Numbered from the stretch's first letter, positions 18,643 through 30,202 are shown. The stretch: 64,000 nucleotides of DNA from Parabacteroides goldsteinii DSM 19448 = WAL 12034 (GCF_000969835.1 NZ_KQ033912.1:716620-780619); one strand, 5' to 3'. Program-made: numbers and translations. Notes: generated from the letters alone by a model not told the origin.

Positions 18643-21600
18643 CTACCGCTCTATTCCCCAGGAATAATCCGGTGTCGATCCCATTTCTAATGTGAGAGTA
18701 CCTCCTTTTAACAATTCGGAAGCCGGAAAACGGAAAGACTGGAGTTGCTTGCCATTCAGAACAGCACTCTGAACATATTTATTGACACGGGAAGCATTAT
18801 GTGCTTCTATCGTAAATGTTTGCCCTCTGCCAAAACGTTCACCCAAATCAATGACAACCTTTTCATATAACGGACTAGCGATCTCATAAACAGGCTCGAT
18901 GCTACAACCACCATCTGTCTGGAAGAGCCCTAGAGCAGCCATCACAAACCAGGCACTCATTTGTCCCTGATCTTCATCTCCCAGATAAGCATTTGCCATT
19001 CCGCCCCCGTAATAACGTTCAATTATAGAACGACTCCATTTCTGAGTTAACCAAGGTTGTCCCACCCAGTTAAACAAAAAGGCAAAATGCATGGACTGTT
19101 GATTTCCCTGGACTACCGGATAATCCCAGTACTGATCGTTGGGTGCATTGTAACGCCAAGGTTCACTCGCTCCGAATCCCCATTGAAGACGTTCAACAAA
19201 ACGGTCTTTTCCTATCATTTCAGCCAAAGCCGGAACATTTTGGGGAACAAAATAAGTCAATTGCCAGGCATTTCCCTCCACATAATGATGGTTCGCACCT
19301 GAATGGAAAGGATCAAAATCTTTACTCCAACTTCCATCACTATTCCGCATTTGAGCATAACCGGTTTCCGGATTTATCGCATTTTTCCACCACGAACCCC
19401 GTTCTGCAAATAGTTTAGCATCCTCCTCTTTCCCCAATGCCTCGGCCAGTTGAGATACTGTCCAATCGTCATAAGCATATTCCAGTGTATTAGAAAAACG
19501 TCCGAGGTCTGCCGGAACATACCGGTGTTTCAGATAGGGCATCAAATCACGATTTCCCGCATAACCACCACAGACTTTCTGACTCGGGGTAGTCTGCATC
19601 TTTTTAACAGCAGCAAAAGCTTTTTCTCCGTCAAAACCACGAACACCCATTTGCCAAGCACTGACAATCAAAGGTATTTCATGTTCTGCGACCATTACCG
19701 GAATATATTCCATGCCAGCAGGACCTTTAGCCAACCAACCATTCGCATCATACATCGCCAATTGTGACTTTACCCAACGATTACTCCACTCCGGCGTCAC
19801 CAGATTCCAAAACTGATTCAGATTCCAGAACGTATTCCAAAAAGCATCACATCCCAAAGCCACATCATCCGGATCTGAAAACCGACGGACCTTTTCATCG
19901 GCAGATACCCATTCTCCGTTTACATCGCTCCAGATATTACGGCTACACAATGCCCGATACATATTAGTATAAAAACGCACCTTCTCCAAACGGTCATTTG
20001 TCGAGATCAACACACGGTCAAACAAATCGTTCCATACATTTACCTGATTATTCCGGACCAGATCAAACTGCCAGCCAAAAGGTGAACTGATTTCTTTCTC
20101 CAGATTTTCAGCAGCATTTGCTATACTGACCAGAGAAATACCTGAACGCGCCTGTACTACCGGTGATTTTTTGGCATCAAACTGTAACCAGACACCGGCA
20201 TTCTTTATATTTTGGGCTGCCAGATGTTCCGTCTTTTCCCTCTTCTCATTGATCCAACCACCCATCGATTCTATAGGCTGGTCAAACTCAATCACAAAAT
20301 GAAGGGTATATTCCTGATCTGCATCAGAACTCCATACATATTTAGACAACTGATGACTGTAACCCTCGATACGAGTATCGCTGACTTTTTTTATTTCAAC
20401 ATCCTCTAATTGGTAATCATATTCAGCCGGGATATGCAGATCAACCAAGACCCGGGCACTATCCTTATCGGAAGGAAAAGTATATCGCTGAAAACCGCAA
20501 TGAGTCGCGGCAGTCAACTCAGCTCTAATACCATAATCCGTAAGGTCTACCTTATAATAACCCAAAGGAGCTTCTTCCGTCAGTTTATCTATCCGGGAAC
20601 GATAGCCTGAATCCGGGTCAGTTTCATCACCGACAATCGTTTGTAACGGTCCATTCGTCGGCATCATACCCAGCCCTCCCATCGTCCATTCGTGTATATG
20701 GCTAAAACATCCTACGCTCTCGAAAGTAGGCTGATATCCGGCCTGCCAACCGGCATTCTGATTATCGGGACTCAGTTTTACCATTCCGAAAGGCATCCAG
20801 GGACCAGGTGCAATCATCCAACGGGAATGGGCCGTACCAATACGAGTATCTACATACCGGGCTAAAGTCTGAAGAGGCTGAGGCTTACGTTCCACCTTTC
20901 CTTTCTGTAATAATTTACCATCTGCCCGAACCTCGAAAGTACTGATCTGCGAAGATGCAACAGCCGGCATCGGAACTTCCAGGCAATAACGTGCTGTATC
21001 CAGCACAGTTGAAAATATCTCTTTTCCATCCAATTCGACAGCAAGAGCCGGCTGTCCTTCCAAATGTTCCACATCAACGAGCAAGGGCTGCTTATTTCCA
21101 CTATCGGTAGCCACTTCATAATCGGCAGCCTTTACAGAACGAACGAATGCTTTTTCCGGATTCACCAACCGGACACGTGAAGGGCCTTGCAAACCGACAT
21201 GATCAAACAAAAGCCACGAACCTTCCAATACGGAAAGCGTGATGCTGTTTCCTCCCTCACGTAATACTCCTTTCTTCACCGGAATAGACAGATGAATCGG
21301 TTTCGCCTGACTCATATCTCCTGTAATAGAAGCATCGCTTCCTCCTGAAGTCAATTGAATCTTCTCTTCCTGACTATTATTAATCAAGACTTTTAACAAA
21401 GGAGGTTTATGAGGAGAATTATCAGCCAAATCAACGATCAACGACCACTCCCCTTCTTCCGGAATATTTTCCAATCCGAAAAGGATATTCACGTCATGTG
21501 TCCTTAAACCTGCGGTAGACCAAGTTCCGCCCCATTGATCGGCCGGACCGGGCAAAACATAAGGGAATGATTTTTTTACATCACTCTTCCCGACCAAGAA

Positions 21601-21786
21601 ATATCGATCCTCAAAACCAAAGTCATTAGCCAGAAAATCTTTATACCGATCTGGTCCCAATGCCAATTCAACAGTAGAACTATCAGGGACACCTATATTC
21701 CAAATCTGTCCCTTATTGTCAGGTATTGTACAAGAGGTTACAGCCAGTACACACAGACAACTTGCCAAAAGTATTCTTTTTCTCAT
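18643..21786 (-). CDS. GH92 family alpha-mannosidase lipoprotein with N-terminal PL4-like domain
   Basis: GH92 enzymes are calcium-dependent exo-alpha-mannosidases acting on N-glycans or fungal mannan. Signal peptide with lipobox VTSC (about 16-19). Residues about 27-200 (GQIWNIGVPD...DRYFLVGKSD...WSTAGLRTHDVNILFGL) resemble the lyase family 4 domain III beta-sandwich. From about 300 the GH92 body follows: YVDTRIGTA, GMMPTNG, CGFQRYTF, and DEDQGQMSAW near the C-terminus, matching the usual NDDxGQMSAW catalytic-base region. CDAFWNTFWN replaces the usual WDTYR-type segment, so it belongs to a divergent subfamily. It is 1047 residues long, first gene of the PUL, 291 bp upstream of susC. Confidence 0.88.
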   Translation of the reverse strand: MRKRILLASCLCVLAVTSCTIPDNKGQIWNIGVPDSSTVELALGPDRYKDFLANDFGFEDRYFLVGKSDVKKSFPYVLPGPADQWGGTWSTAGLRTHDVNILFGLENIPEEGEWSLIVDLADNSPHKPPLLKVLINNSQEEKIQLTSGGSDASITGDMSQAKPIHLSIPVKKGVLREGGNSITLSVLEGSWLLFDHVGLQGPSRVRLVNPEKAFVRSVKAADYEVATDSGNKQPLLVDVEHLEGQPALAVELDGKEIFSTVLDTARYCLEVPMPAVASSQISTFEVRADGKLLQKGKVERKPQPLQTLARYVDTRIGTAHSRWMIAPGPWMPFGMVKLSPDNQNAGWQAGYQPTFESVGCFSHIHEWTMGGLGMMPTNGPLQTIVGDETDPDSGYRSRIDKLTEEAPLGYYKVDLTDYGIRAELTAATHCGFQRYTFPSDKDSARVLVDLHIPAEYDYQLEDVEIKKVSDTRIEGYSHQLSKYVWSSDADQEYTLHFVIEFDQPIESMGGWINEKREKTEHLAAQNIKNAGVWLQFDAKKSPVVQARSGISLVSIANAAENLEKEISSPFGWQFDLVRNNQVNVWNDLFDRVLISTNDRLEKVRFYTNMYRALCSRNIWSDVNGEWVSADEKVRRFSDPDDVALGCDAFWNTFWNLNQFWNLVTPEWSNRWVKSQLAMYDANGWLAKGPAGMEYIPVMVAEHEIPLIVSAWQMGVRGFDGEKAFAAVKKMQTTPSQKVCGGYAGNRDLMPYLKHRYVPADLGRFSNTLEYAYDDWTVSQLAEALGKEEDAKLFAERGSWWKNAINPETGYAQMRNSDGSWSKDFDPFHSGANHHYVEGNAWQLTYFVPQNVPALAEMIGKDRFVERLQWGFGASEPWRYNAPNDQYWDYPVVQGNQQSMHFAFLFNWVGQPWLTQKWSRSIIERYYGGGMANAYLGDEDQGQMSAWFVMAALGLFQTDGGCSIEPVYEIASPLYEKVVIDLGERFGRGQTFTIEAHNASRVNKYVQSAVLNGKQLQSFRFPASELLKGGTLTLEMGSTPDYSWGIER

Positions 21787-21846
21787 AACTGCAAAGATTA
21801 TTTATGCAGCAAAAGAAGCGATCTTCAGCGAGTCCCGCAAGTCATA

Positions 21847-22767
21847 TTATTCTGATTGAGTTATACTATGTTCTGATTCTTTCTTTCGATATACGGAAGG
21901 AGAGACTCCCATCACTCTTGTAAAGATACGCGAGAAATAGGCTGGTTCCTCAAATCCCAGTTTAATAGATATCTCATTCAATTTAAGATTAGTCAGCACT
22001 ATATACTGACAGGCTTTCTGAATCTTCAACCGAATAAAATAATTAATCGGTGACATTCTCGTCTCTTTTTGGAAAAGCATTGAGAAATGTGATGGAGAGT
22101 ATTTAAAGTAAGTAGCTAATTGTTCCAGCGTCAGATTTCGTTCCACATTTTCCTGCATATAGTGGATCACTTTCGACGAGAATGAATATTCTTTATGAGT
22201 AGGTAAATTATAATAACGGAACTGTTCCAGATATATGAACGAACTCAGGAACATATAAAGGCACATACTGGAATAGATCATATATTCCTTTGTGTATCCC
22301 ATAGAGAAACAACTGTATATCTCCTCGAATAACCGTATCCTGTCCTGAAGCCGCGAATGTTCTCCCGGCAAAATATCTTTGGGCATGTTGTAGGACGGGA
22401 CAAACTCTTTACACAGTTTTCCTTTAAAATGAAGGAAATAGATGGTCCAGGGATCATGCTCGTCCGCTCCAAATGAATAGGGGACATCGGGTGGGATAAT
22501 GATATACTGGTTTTCAACGACCGTATAAGTCTTTCCATAAATAGTATACCACCCCTTTCCTTCCGTACAATAGATCAGCATCGCATATTTAGAGCCCTGG
22601 TCCTTTTGTACATAATGATACTTTACTTTCGGAAAGAAACCGATTTTCCTAACATACAAATTTCCGATAAGCGGTTCGCTGCTGTACGAATCCAGTAATT
22701 CGTCCGGCAGGGAAACAAAACGTTCTCCTTTGAATCCTTCCTTAATCTTTATCATGGCTTTAATCAT
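21847..22767 (-). CDS. AraC family transcriptional regulator of the mannoside PUL
   Basis: The N-terminal half is a cupin-like AraC ligand-binding domain (KYAMLIYCTEGKGWYTI, then ENQYIIIPPDVPYSFGAD). The C-terminal 100 residues form the double helix-turn-helix: LTLEQLATYFKYSPSHFSML and KLNEISIKLGFEEPAYFSRI, ending in GVSPSVYRKK. It is 306 residues; an ATG at 22755 is an alternative start. It lies 60 bp upstream of the GH92 gene in the same direction and probably controls the PUL in response to a mannoside. No signal peptide, so cytoplasmic. Confidence 0.9.
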   Translation of the reverse strand: MIKAMIKIKEGFKGERFVSLPDELLDSYSSEPLIGNLYVRKIGFFPKVKYHYVQKDQGSKYAMLIYCTEGKGWYTIYGKTYTVVENQYIIIPPDVPYSFGADEHDPWTIYFLHFKGKLCKEFVPSYNMPKDILPGEHSRLQDRIRLFEEIYSCFSMGYTKEYMIYSSMCLYMFLSSFIYLEQFRYYNLPTHKEYSFSSKVIHYMQENVERNLTLEQLATYFKYSPSHFSMLFQKETRMSPINYFIRLKIQKACQYIVLTNLKLNEISIKLGFEEPAYFSRIFTRVMGVSPSVYRKKESEHSITQSE

Positions 22768-22841
22768 AAGACCTGTTCCAATAAAGAAAACCTTCGCTTT
22801 CTCTAACCGGGAACTTACGGTCGGTTTACGATGCGAAGATA

Positions 22842-22874
22842 CAAAAAAACTCCGCCGGTTTCCCGACGGAGTTT
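22842..22874 (-). terminator. Terminator of the large surface protein gene
   Basis: On the minus strand CTCCG and CGG pair with CCG and CGGAG around a GAAA tetraloop, followed by seven T. It lies 46 bp past the stop of the 1520-residue protein gene. The same run overlaps the likely promoter region of the AraC gene. Confidence 0.85.
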
Positions 22875-22919
22875 CTATCTTTAATACTTTCGGACTTTTC
22901 AGTCTTTCGGGTATCTTAT

Positions 22920-25900
22920 TTACTTAACAACAGTTTTAACTGCGCTTTCGCCTTCAACAGCTACTACAACGATACCTGCCGGAGCAGAGATTGTAGCATT
23001 GTCAGAAGAAAGAACTGTTCTTGCGATTGTCTGTCCTAATACATTTGTTACAACAACTGTCTTATTAGCAGCACCCTGGATTGTTACAGAACCTACGCCA
23101 CCGAATACGTTGAATCCATCAACTGTGATGTCTTCGTTGCCTACTGGCGGGCTGTAAGAATCTTCGTCAAACTGCATGTCACCTGTAACAGGTTCAGTAA
23201 AGATTGAAGTACCGAACTCAGCGATGTCAGATGAAGCAGATTTTACAATTGAAGGAGAATAGCTATAAGCTGTTACGCGTACTGCATATTCAGTCTTCGG
23301 CTGCAAGTTGATTGCTCTGATTGAAGTTGAAGTAGGACCTACTTCTTCTGATTCAATACCCTGAACAAAGAGGAAGTCCCATTTGTCAGATTCTTCCATG
23401 TAGCTAGCTACCGGCAGAGAACCGAAGTCAGGATTCCAGTCATTCTTATTGAATGCGCCAGTGTTTTCTTCAAGACCGTCTTTTTCGTCACGAGACAAAC
23501 GAGTTGTGTTAGTGAATTCGAAGATATCGATCTGCTTGCCACCTTCTTTCAACAGAACTGTATAAGTGTTAGCCGGGCTCAAATCAGCGTCAACGCTAAA
23601 TGCTTCAGCCTTATAAGCCTCATTCAACTGAGTATTTGTTGAAATAACATCCATAGTGTTATATTCAGCGCCATTCTTCATGATAGTCAGCTTATAGTTG
23701 TGGTGCAGCAACGGATTAATAACCTCACCTGTTCCGTTGAACAATTCAACCATGATTGTACCTTCTTCAGCTTTCACTTCAGAGATAAAGATATTCTTAG
23801 AAGTGTTCTGCTTTTCGTACTGACCAAGTTCTACTTTGTAGTAGTGAGCACCCGGAACTGCAGACCATCTGAATTCAGCCTTGCTACCGTTAATGTTGTC
23901 AGACAAATATTTAGTATCAACTACAGGAGCAGCCAGAACTGGAGAATAATTAACCGGAAGATCTACTGTACAGTTGCACAATGTGCTTGCTGCTAATACA
24001 TCCGTAACCAGATCATGATCGCTCTTATCAGCCAACAGATCAACAGAAACCGGAATAATAGCTTCGCTTACATATTCAGCCTGGTTCTTACCTTCAGTAG
24101 AAGCGATCAATGCACCAGCAGGAGAGATAGCAATTACTTTAGATACCTCTTCAGTAGGATCGATTGAAGGCAGATCTTTACCGATCAAATAGATTTCCTT
24201 CGTTGCAGCAATGTCTGCATCGATGAATGTAACAGCGCCGAAGTCTAACTTAGCCAACTTAGCAGCTTTTGTATCAGCTGTAGTTGCGAAATACAGTTCA
24301 GGTTGTTTAACATCACCATAGATATTAGCAGCTACTGTATCATTACGGTAAGCTCCGTAGATATCGAACAGGCTGATATAGCCATTGCTCTGACCATTAT
24401 TGTTTTCTACTTCTTTGTAAGCATACTTTTCATCCAAACCGTATACATAAGTCCAGCTGATCTGGTCTTTGATCTGCATCGGATACAGACGAACTGTGTC
24501 ATTTACATAATTATAGATGAAGTCTTTGTTATCAACTGCTGAATGGATTGTATCAGGAACGATACCAGCCTTGTCAGACGGTTTGAATGTAGACTTAACG
24601 TAAGCAAGTAACTCACCGTATTTGTTAGGAATCAATTTGCCACCGTCCAAAGTACCGATAACAACAGTTGTATCGTGATCGAATGCACCAATCTTGTTAG
24701 ATTTGCTTGCTTCTACAGTTACCGGAGCAACAAGGTTCAAACCTGCGATAACGAAAGTACCGTCTTTCACTTCATAACACTGATCCTGGCCCAGGTAATA
24801 AGTACCATAGTTCTTAGTATACAGATCACGGAATACGTTAGAGTCATATTCGCCCCATTCAAATTGGTCAAGATTCTGGATATTACCCAGGAAGCTGGTA
24901 TAAGCACCTACCGGTTTGTCACCTGTCAATGTAGAGATAAGACCTTTGAATACAGTACCAACTACGTTGAATTGATTGAAACCTGTCAATTCTTTTTCCC
25001 AATCTTCGTGAGTAGCTTTACCATCACCTGAATCATTTGTCAACAGGCCGAACTGAGCCATATCTGTAAGGATTTCTTCTGTCGGAACCCAATCGGTTCT
25101 GGACTGAGGTGTATATCTAACCTTAACAGGAATACCATTATTTTTCAGGTCATCCAGATTAGCTTGTTTGTAGGGAACACGGATATACAATGTGTCACCA
25201 GCACTTTCACCACGCCATACAGAACCAGGTTGCGGTTCAAGACCACCAACATCACCACGATTCCAAACAGCGTTTGCATATTCTGTTGAGAAATAGAAGT
25301 TCTTATCCTGTTTTACTTTCGCTTCACCAATTCTCATAGCCTGTTTGTACAGACGGATAGTTGTATAGTTAGCGTCGTCAGCATCCGGTTTCAAACCTGT
25401 TGCGTAAACATGAACAACATGGTTACGAGAAGAGCCACCAATACCCCATACATAAGAATCCTTATTAGTAAAGTAAGGAGCTGCAAATACTTCAGCACCA
25501 CCCTTTACAGCCTCACCTACAGGACATTCGCAATCCTGAGCAGCAGAGATCAAACCAGCAGAAATATTCATAATGTTTGCCAATGTTCCGGTTACAGAAC
25601 CAACAACACCCTTATCTGTTTCAATACCTCTCCAGTTAGTCCATACGTGCTGAGTACGAGCAGATGTAGTCAGAACACCCGGATAATAAGCTTCACCCAG
25701 ATTGATCAAATCCTGTCCTGAATAACCTTCGCAATCATCCTGAGTATTCAATGTTGCTGACAAGCCCCATTTTTCTTCAATATTATAAGCTCCATCCTGA
25801 TCGATGTTCATGTTACCTGATGCAAAGTGGAAAGCAGCTTTCACTGTCCAGCCTTCATTCAGATTACCTAAACAATCGATAGCAGCATTCGGAATACATT

Positions 25901-27482
25901 TTGTATGTTTTAATCCATCAACTAATTCACCTTCGAAGTACCAGTTGAATCCCAAGAATTCAATCTTATCTTCCCATCTGTCGGTAGAACCCGGATCAGC
26001 CGGAGTTAATAATTCAAGATTTAATGCACCACCATCACAAGAGTTATCAATTGCCATTCTTACAGCATTCGCAGGTGCAGGGCCAGGACCTTCTGCACAA
26101 TCTAAAATAAACTTAGGCAGATATGTGAAATCAATAGATGTTTCAAGAACTTCTTCGTATTTTGTAAAGACTAAGTCATCACCGAATTTGAATGAACCGC
26201 GAGCATCTACGCTATGTCTAACAAATGCTGTATCCGTACTGGATGCAGTAGTCGTAGCAAATACATAGTCAGCCAATTCCCACTGGTCTTTCACAGTACC
26301 CGGCTCTACATGATAAACAACCTTTACATTTGACCAGTCAACTGGATTGTATTCATTGAACAAACCTGCACGTACATAGAAACTTCTACTTCCGTCAGCT
26401 TCTGTTGCCTGAGAGAAGTTACCTTCAGTTACAGCAACATTACCAATCTTTTCAAGAACGATAGGAGCTTTCACATTCAGTTTCAAATAAGTAGCCTGAA
26501 CATGGTGAGGAGTTTCAACACCAGCCATCTTATCATTGAACTTCCAGATCTTAACATCCATTTCAGATGCTTCGCATTCAGTAGAACGGTTAACACCTAC
26601 ACGGAATTCTTTTTCTGCTTCATAATCTATTTCTACGTGAGGACGAATGAAATCAAGATTAACACTTGAGAACAATGTTACAGGTTCCAAAGTATTATCT
26701 GTTGCATTTTCATCAGGTTCAGATAGTTCTGATTCAAGAACGATATGTACAATAGAGTTATCAATATCGACTTCACCTGTGTTAGCCATGTTAAACATTA
26801 CCTTATAGGCATCTGGATTTATTACGCCATCTACAGTAACACCTTCTTTATCAACCAGGAATCCATTCTGATATTTTTCATTATAAGGTAAATCCTGAGC
26901 ATCTGTACCATCCAGTTTATAAGCCTTAGCACTTGCAATCTTCCAAACCAAGTTACGGTTTACGTCATCGTTTTTCAAACGGCTGATGTAAAAATGGAAA
27001 CTTGTTGCATCACTCAAACCTCTTGTATCGAATGTAAATTCAACACGACTTTGTCTTGTTTCTGTCGCTCTAACACCTAAATAAGTAATATCACCTTGAG
27101 TAATAACACCATATTGAGGTTGATTTACATTACTATATAACTCGTCGCCAGATACATACTGGCCACCAGCTACATTACCCGCTGCAGAATCAAAAGCAAC
27201 AAATACCCCTGGAATAAGAGTTCCAGCATTCACATCCTGCAAAGGCAGAATATAATTCCAGTAATTAACAGTTTGCTCTGTGATATACTTTAAGGCACCT
27301 CTATTGAGAAGGTCAAATTTCGCAGCTTCTTTCAATTCATCCGCAGTCGGATCTTCAAAATCGGCCTTGTAAGTATCAGCACCTGTCTTGTACCAGGCTG
27401 GGACCGCATTTTGAGCAAAAATTGAAAAACTACTGCTTGCCACAAGGAACGCGGCGAACAAAGTAGAAAACTTTTTGTTCAT
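22920..27482 (-). CDS. Very large secreted surface protein with DUF6383-like C-terminal domain
   Basis: A Sec signal peptide (MNKKFSTLFAAFLVASS, cleaved after FAQ) leads a 1520-residue protein without a recognisable catalytic domain. Repetitive beta-rich segments, Asp/Glu-rich stretches, CNC (about 1170) and CEC (about 640) cysteine pairs suggest an extracellular architecture. A fibronectin-III-like part precedes the end. The last 75 residues (FNVFGGVGSVTIQG, VTNVLGQTIARTVLSS, PAGIVVVAVEG, KTVVK) resemble both DUF6383 and type IX sorting domains, which attach proteins to the cell surface. The start is the ATG at 27482; a TTG two codons upstream is unlikely. Single-gene transcript with a leader of about 120 nt. 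Function unknown. Confidence 0.8.
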   Translation of the reverse strand: MNKKFSTLFAAFLVASSSFSIFAQNAVPAWYKTGADTYKADFEDPTADELKEAAKFDLLNRGALKYITEQTVNYWNYILPLQDVNAGTLIPGVFVAFDSAAGNVAGGQYVSGDELYSNVNQPQYGVITQGDITYLGVRATETRQSRVEFTFDTRGLSDATSFHFYISRLKNDDVNRNLVWKIASAKAYKLDGTDAQDLPYNEKYQNGFLVDKEGVTVDGVINPDAYKVMFNMANTGEVDIDNSIVHIVLESELSEPDENATDNTLEPVTLFSSVNLDFIRPHVEIDYEAEKEFRVGVNRSTECEASEMDVKIWKFNDKMAGVETPHHVQATYLKLNVKAPIVLEKIGNVAVTEGNFSQATEADGSRSFYVRAGLFNEYNPVDWSNVKVVYHVEPGTVKDQWELADYVFATTTASSTDTAFVRHSVDARGSFKFGDDLVFTKYEEVLETSIDFTYLPKFILDCAEGPGPAPANAVRMAIDNSCDGGALNLELLTPADPGSTDRWEDKIEFLGFNWYFEGELVDGLKHTKCIPNAAIDCLGNLNEGWTVKAAFHFASGNMNIDQDGAYNIEEKWGLSATLNTQDDCEGYSGQDLINLGEAYYPGVLTTSARTQHVWTNWRGIETDKGVVGSVTGTLANIMNISAGLISAAQDCECPVGEAVKGGAEVFAAPYFTNKDSYVWGIGGSSRNHVVHVYATGLKPDADDANYTTIRLYKQAMRIGEAKVKQDKNFYFSTEYANAVWNRGDVGGLEPQPGSVWRGESAGDTLYIRVPYKQANLDDLKNNGIPVKVRYTPQSRTDWVPTEEILTDMAQFGLLTNDSGDGKATHEDWEKELTGFNQFNVVGTVFKGLISTLTGDKPVGAYTSFLGNIQNLDQFEWGEYDSNVFRDLYTKNYGTYYLGQDQCYEVKDGTFVIAGLNLVAPVTVEASKSNKIGAFDHDTTVVIGTLDGGKLIPNKYGELLAYVKSTFKPSDKAGIVPDTIHSAVDNKDFIYNYVNDTVRLYPMQIKDQISWTYVYGLDEKYAYKEVENNNGQSNGYISLFDIYGAYRNDTVAANIYGDVKQPELYFATTADTKAAKLAKLDFGAVTFIDADIAATKEIYLIGKDLPSIDPTEEVSKVIAISPAGALIASTEGKNQAEYVSEAIIPVSVDLLADKSDHDLVTDVLAASTLCNCTVDLPVNYSPVLAAPVVDTKYLSDNINGSKAEFRWSAVPGAHYYKVELGQYEKQNTSKNIFISEVKAEEGTIMVELFNGTGEVINPLLHHNYKLTIMKNGAEYNTMDVISTNTQLNEAYKAEAFSVDADLSPANTYTVLLKEGGKQIDIFEFTNTTRLSRDEKDGLEENTGAFNKNDWNPDFGSLPVASYMEESDKWDFLFVQGIESEEVGPTSTSIRAINLQPKTEYAVRVTAYSYSPSIVKSASSDIAEFGTSIFTEPVTGDMQFDEDSYSPPVGNEDITVDGFNVFGGVGSVTIQGAANKTVVVTNVLGQTIARTVLSSDNATISAPAGIVVVAVEGESAVKTVVK

Positions 27483-27604
27483 AATCAAATAATTTAATTA
27501 GTAATAAAATATAAAGTTCAAATAAATCTTTCTATCAAAATAAAGTTCTGACGACTACTTACCGTCGCATTCATCTGTGCATACCTTGCACCTAAATTCT
27601 TATG

Positions 27605-27612
27605 CAAATATA
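27605..27612 (-). promoter_or_regulatory. -7 box for the large surface protein gene
   Basis: Minus-strand TATATTTG, about 123 bp upstream of the ATG, matches TAnnTTTG. The remaining DNA between 27483 and 27781 is AT-rich and holds no other gene. Confidence 0.5.
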
Positions 27613-27781
27613 CATATCTTTTTTTGTTGCACTATTTTTTTGTTATATTTTTTTCCCTTTAACCATGCTTTCTTATCCGATTCTTACCTTAAATCGTACA
27701 AAGGGGACAGTTTTAAGGACATATCCAACCATTAGCACTTCATTTCCGGCAATATTCCCTATACATTATTATATATATAAC

Positions 27782-27820
27782 AAAAAAACGGCCACCACCC
27801 TTTTCGGGAAGCAGCCGTTT
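27782..27820 (-). terminator. Terminator of groES-groEL
   Basis: AAACGGC (27786-27792) pairs with GCCGTTT (27814-27820), with an inner CCC/GGG pairing. Seven T follow on the minus strand, 26 bp past the groEL stop. Confidence 0.85.
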
Positions 27821-27845
27821 CCGGTTTTATCTTGATGGGAAGATA

Positions 27846-29498
<1,653 letters not shown>

Positions 29499-29519
29499 TT
29501 ATTATTTCCGTTTAATGAA

Positions 29520-29789
29520 TTAGATAATAGCTAAAATGTCAGACTGACGCATGATAAGATATTTCTCACCATCCAGTTCGATTTCTGTTCCTGCATATTT
29601 TCCGTACAGTACAGTATCGCCACCTTTCACAACCATTTCTTCATCCTTTGTTCCGTTACCCACGGCAACAACTTCACCTTTTAAAGGTTTTTCTTTTGCT
29701 GAATCCGGGATAATGATTCCGCCAAGTGTCTTTTCTTCTGCTGCAGCCGGCTTAATAAGCACTCTGTCTGCTAATGGTCTAATGTTCAT
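29520..29789 (-). CDS. groS: 10 kDa co-chaperonin GroES
   Basis: Lid of the GroEL chamber. [18 protein letters not shown], a mobile loop with [17 protein letters not shown], and the C-terminal [14 protein letters not shown] are typical. The 89-residue length is normal. First gene of the groES-groEL operon; a dyad at 29878-29903 and a -24/-12-like motif at 29858-29874 lie in its upstream region. Confidence 0.98.
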   Translation of the reverse strand: MNIRPLADRVLIKPAAAEEKTLGGIIIPDSAKEKPLKGEVVAVGNGTKDEEMVVKGGDTVLYGKYAGTEIELDGEKYLIMRQSDILAII

Positions 29790-29857
29790 CTTACTATATT
29801 TTTAATTGTTAATAATATTATGTTTACATGTGTTTTTCTAATTCACGCTTATTCCTA

Positions 29858-29903
29858 TGCGAAATCTGTGCCAAATTAATTGGCAGGGAAAAGACTGCCA
29901 ATT
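29858..29903 (-). promoter_or_regulatory. groES upstream dyad and sigma-54-like motif
   Basis: The 9-bp arms AATTGGCAG (29878-29886) and CTGCCAATT (29895-29903) form a perfect dyad with 8-bp spacer, similar in geometry, not sequence, to the CIRCE heat-shock operator. Four bases closer to groES, minus-strand TTGGCACAGATTTCGCA (29858-29874) matches 15 of 17 positions of the classical sigma-54 consensus. Both readings are tentative, and no TAnnTTTG box is evident. Confidence 0.4.
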
Positions 29904-29988
29904 TTGCATAAACAGACGTTTAGATGCGCCGACATGACTGACAGGATGACTATACATTCCGCCTCACATGCTTCCCGACTAGAACAAA

Positions 29989-30142
29989 AGTAACGGGAAA
30001 GTAGTTCATAAGTCACGGTCTTTTAACTGATAAGTCCTAAACTTTTATTCTTTTGAGCATGCCTTAATTTAATTTTCAGCTAGCTAAAAATAGATTTCGA
30101 CCATGCTAAAAATCAATTCCGAGCATGCTCAAAAGTAAAAAA
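29989..30142. repeat. 22-bp-period array B with GCATGC-type boxes
   Basis: Seven consecutive 22-bp units start at 29989, 30011, 30033, 30055, 30077, 30099 and 30121. The last four begin GAGCATGC, CAGCTAGC, GACCATGC, GAGCATGC followed by AT-rich filler (TAAAAAT in two of them). The first three begin AGTAACGG, AGTCACGG, AGTCCTAA and are weaker. The array sits between the GH30 gene end and the groES promoter. The GH30 terminator overlaps its last unit. This region (29790-30202) holds no gene. Confidence 0.75.
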
Positions 30143-30178
30143 ATAAGGGACGAAAGAATTAGAATCTGCCGTCCCTTA
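30137..30178 (-). terminator. Terminator of the GH30 gene
   Basis: TAAGGGACG (30144-30152) pairs perfectly with CGTCCCTTA (30170-30178). On the minus strand seven T follow, 25 bp past the GH30 stop codon. Confidence 0.85.
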
Positions 30179-30202
30179 CATTAATATATAGTATATTTCA
30201 AA

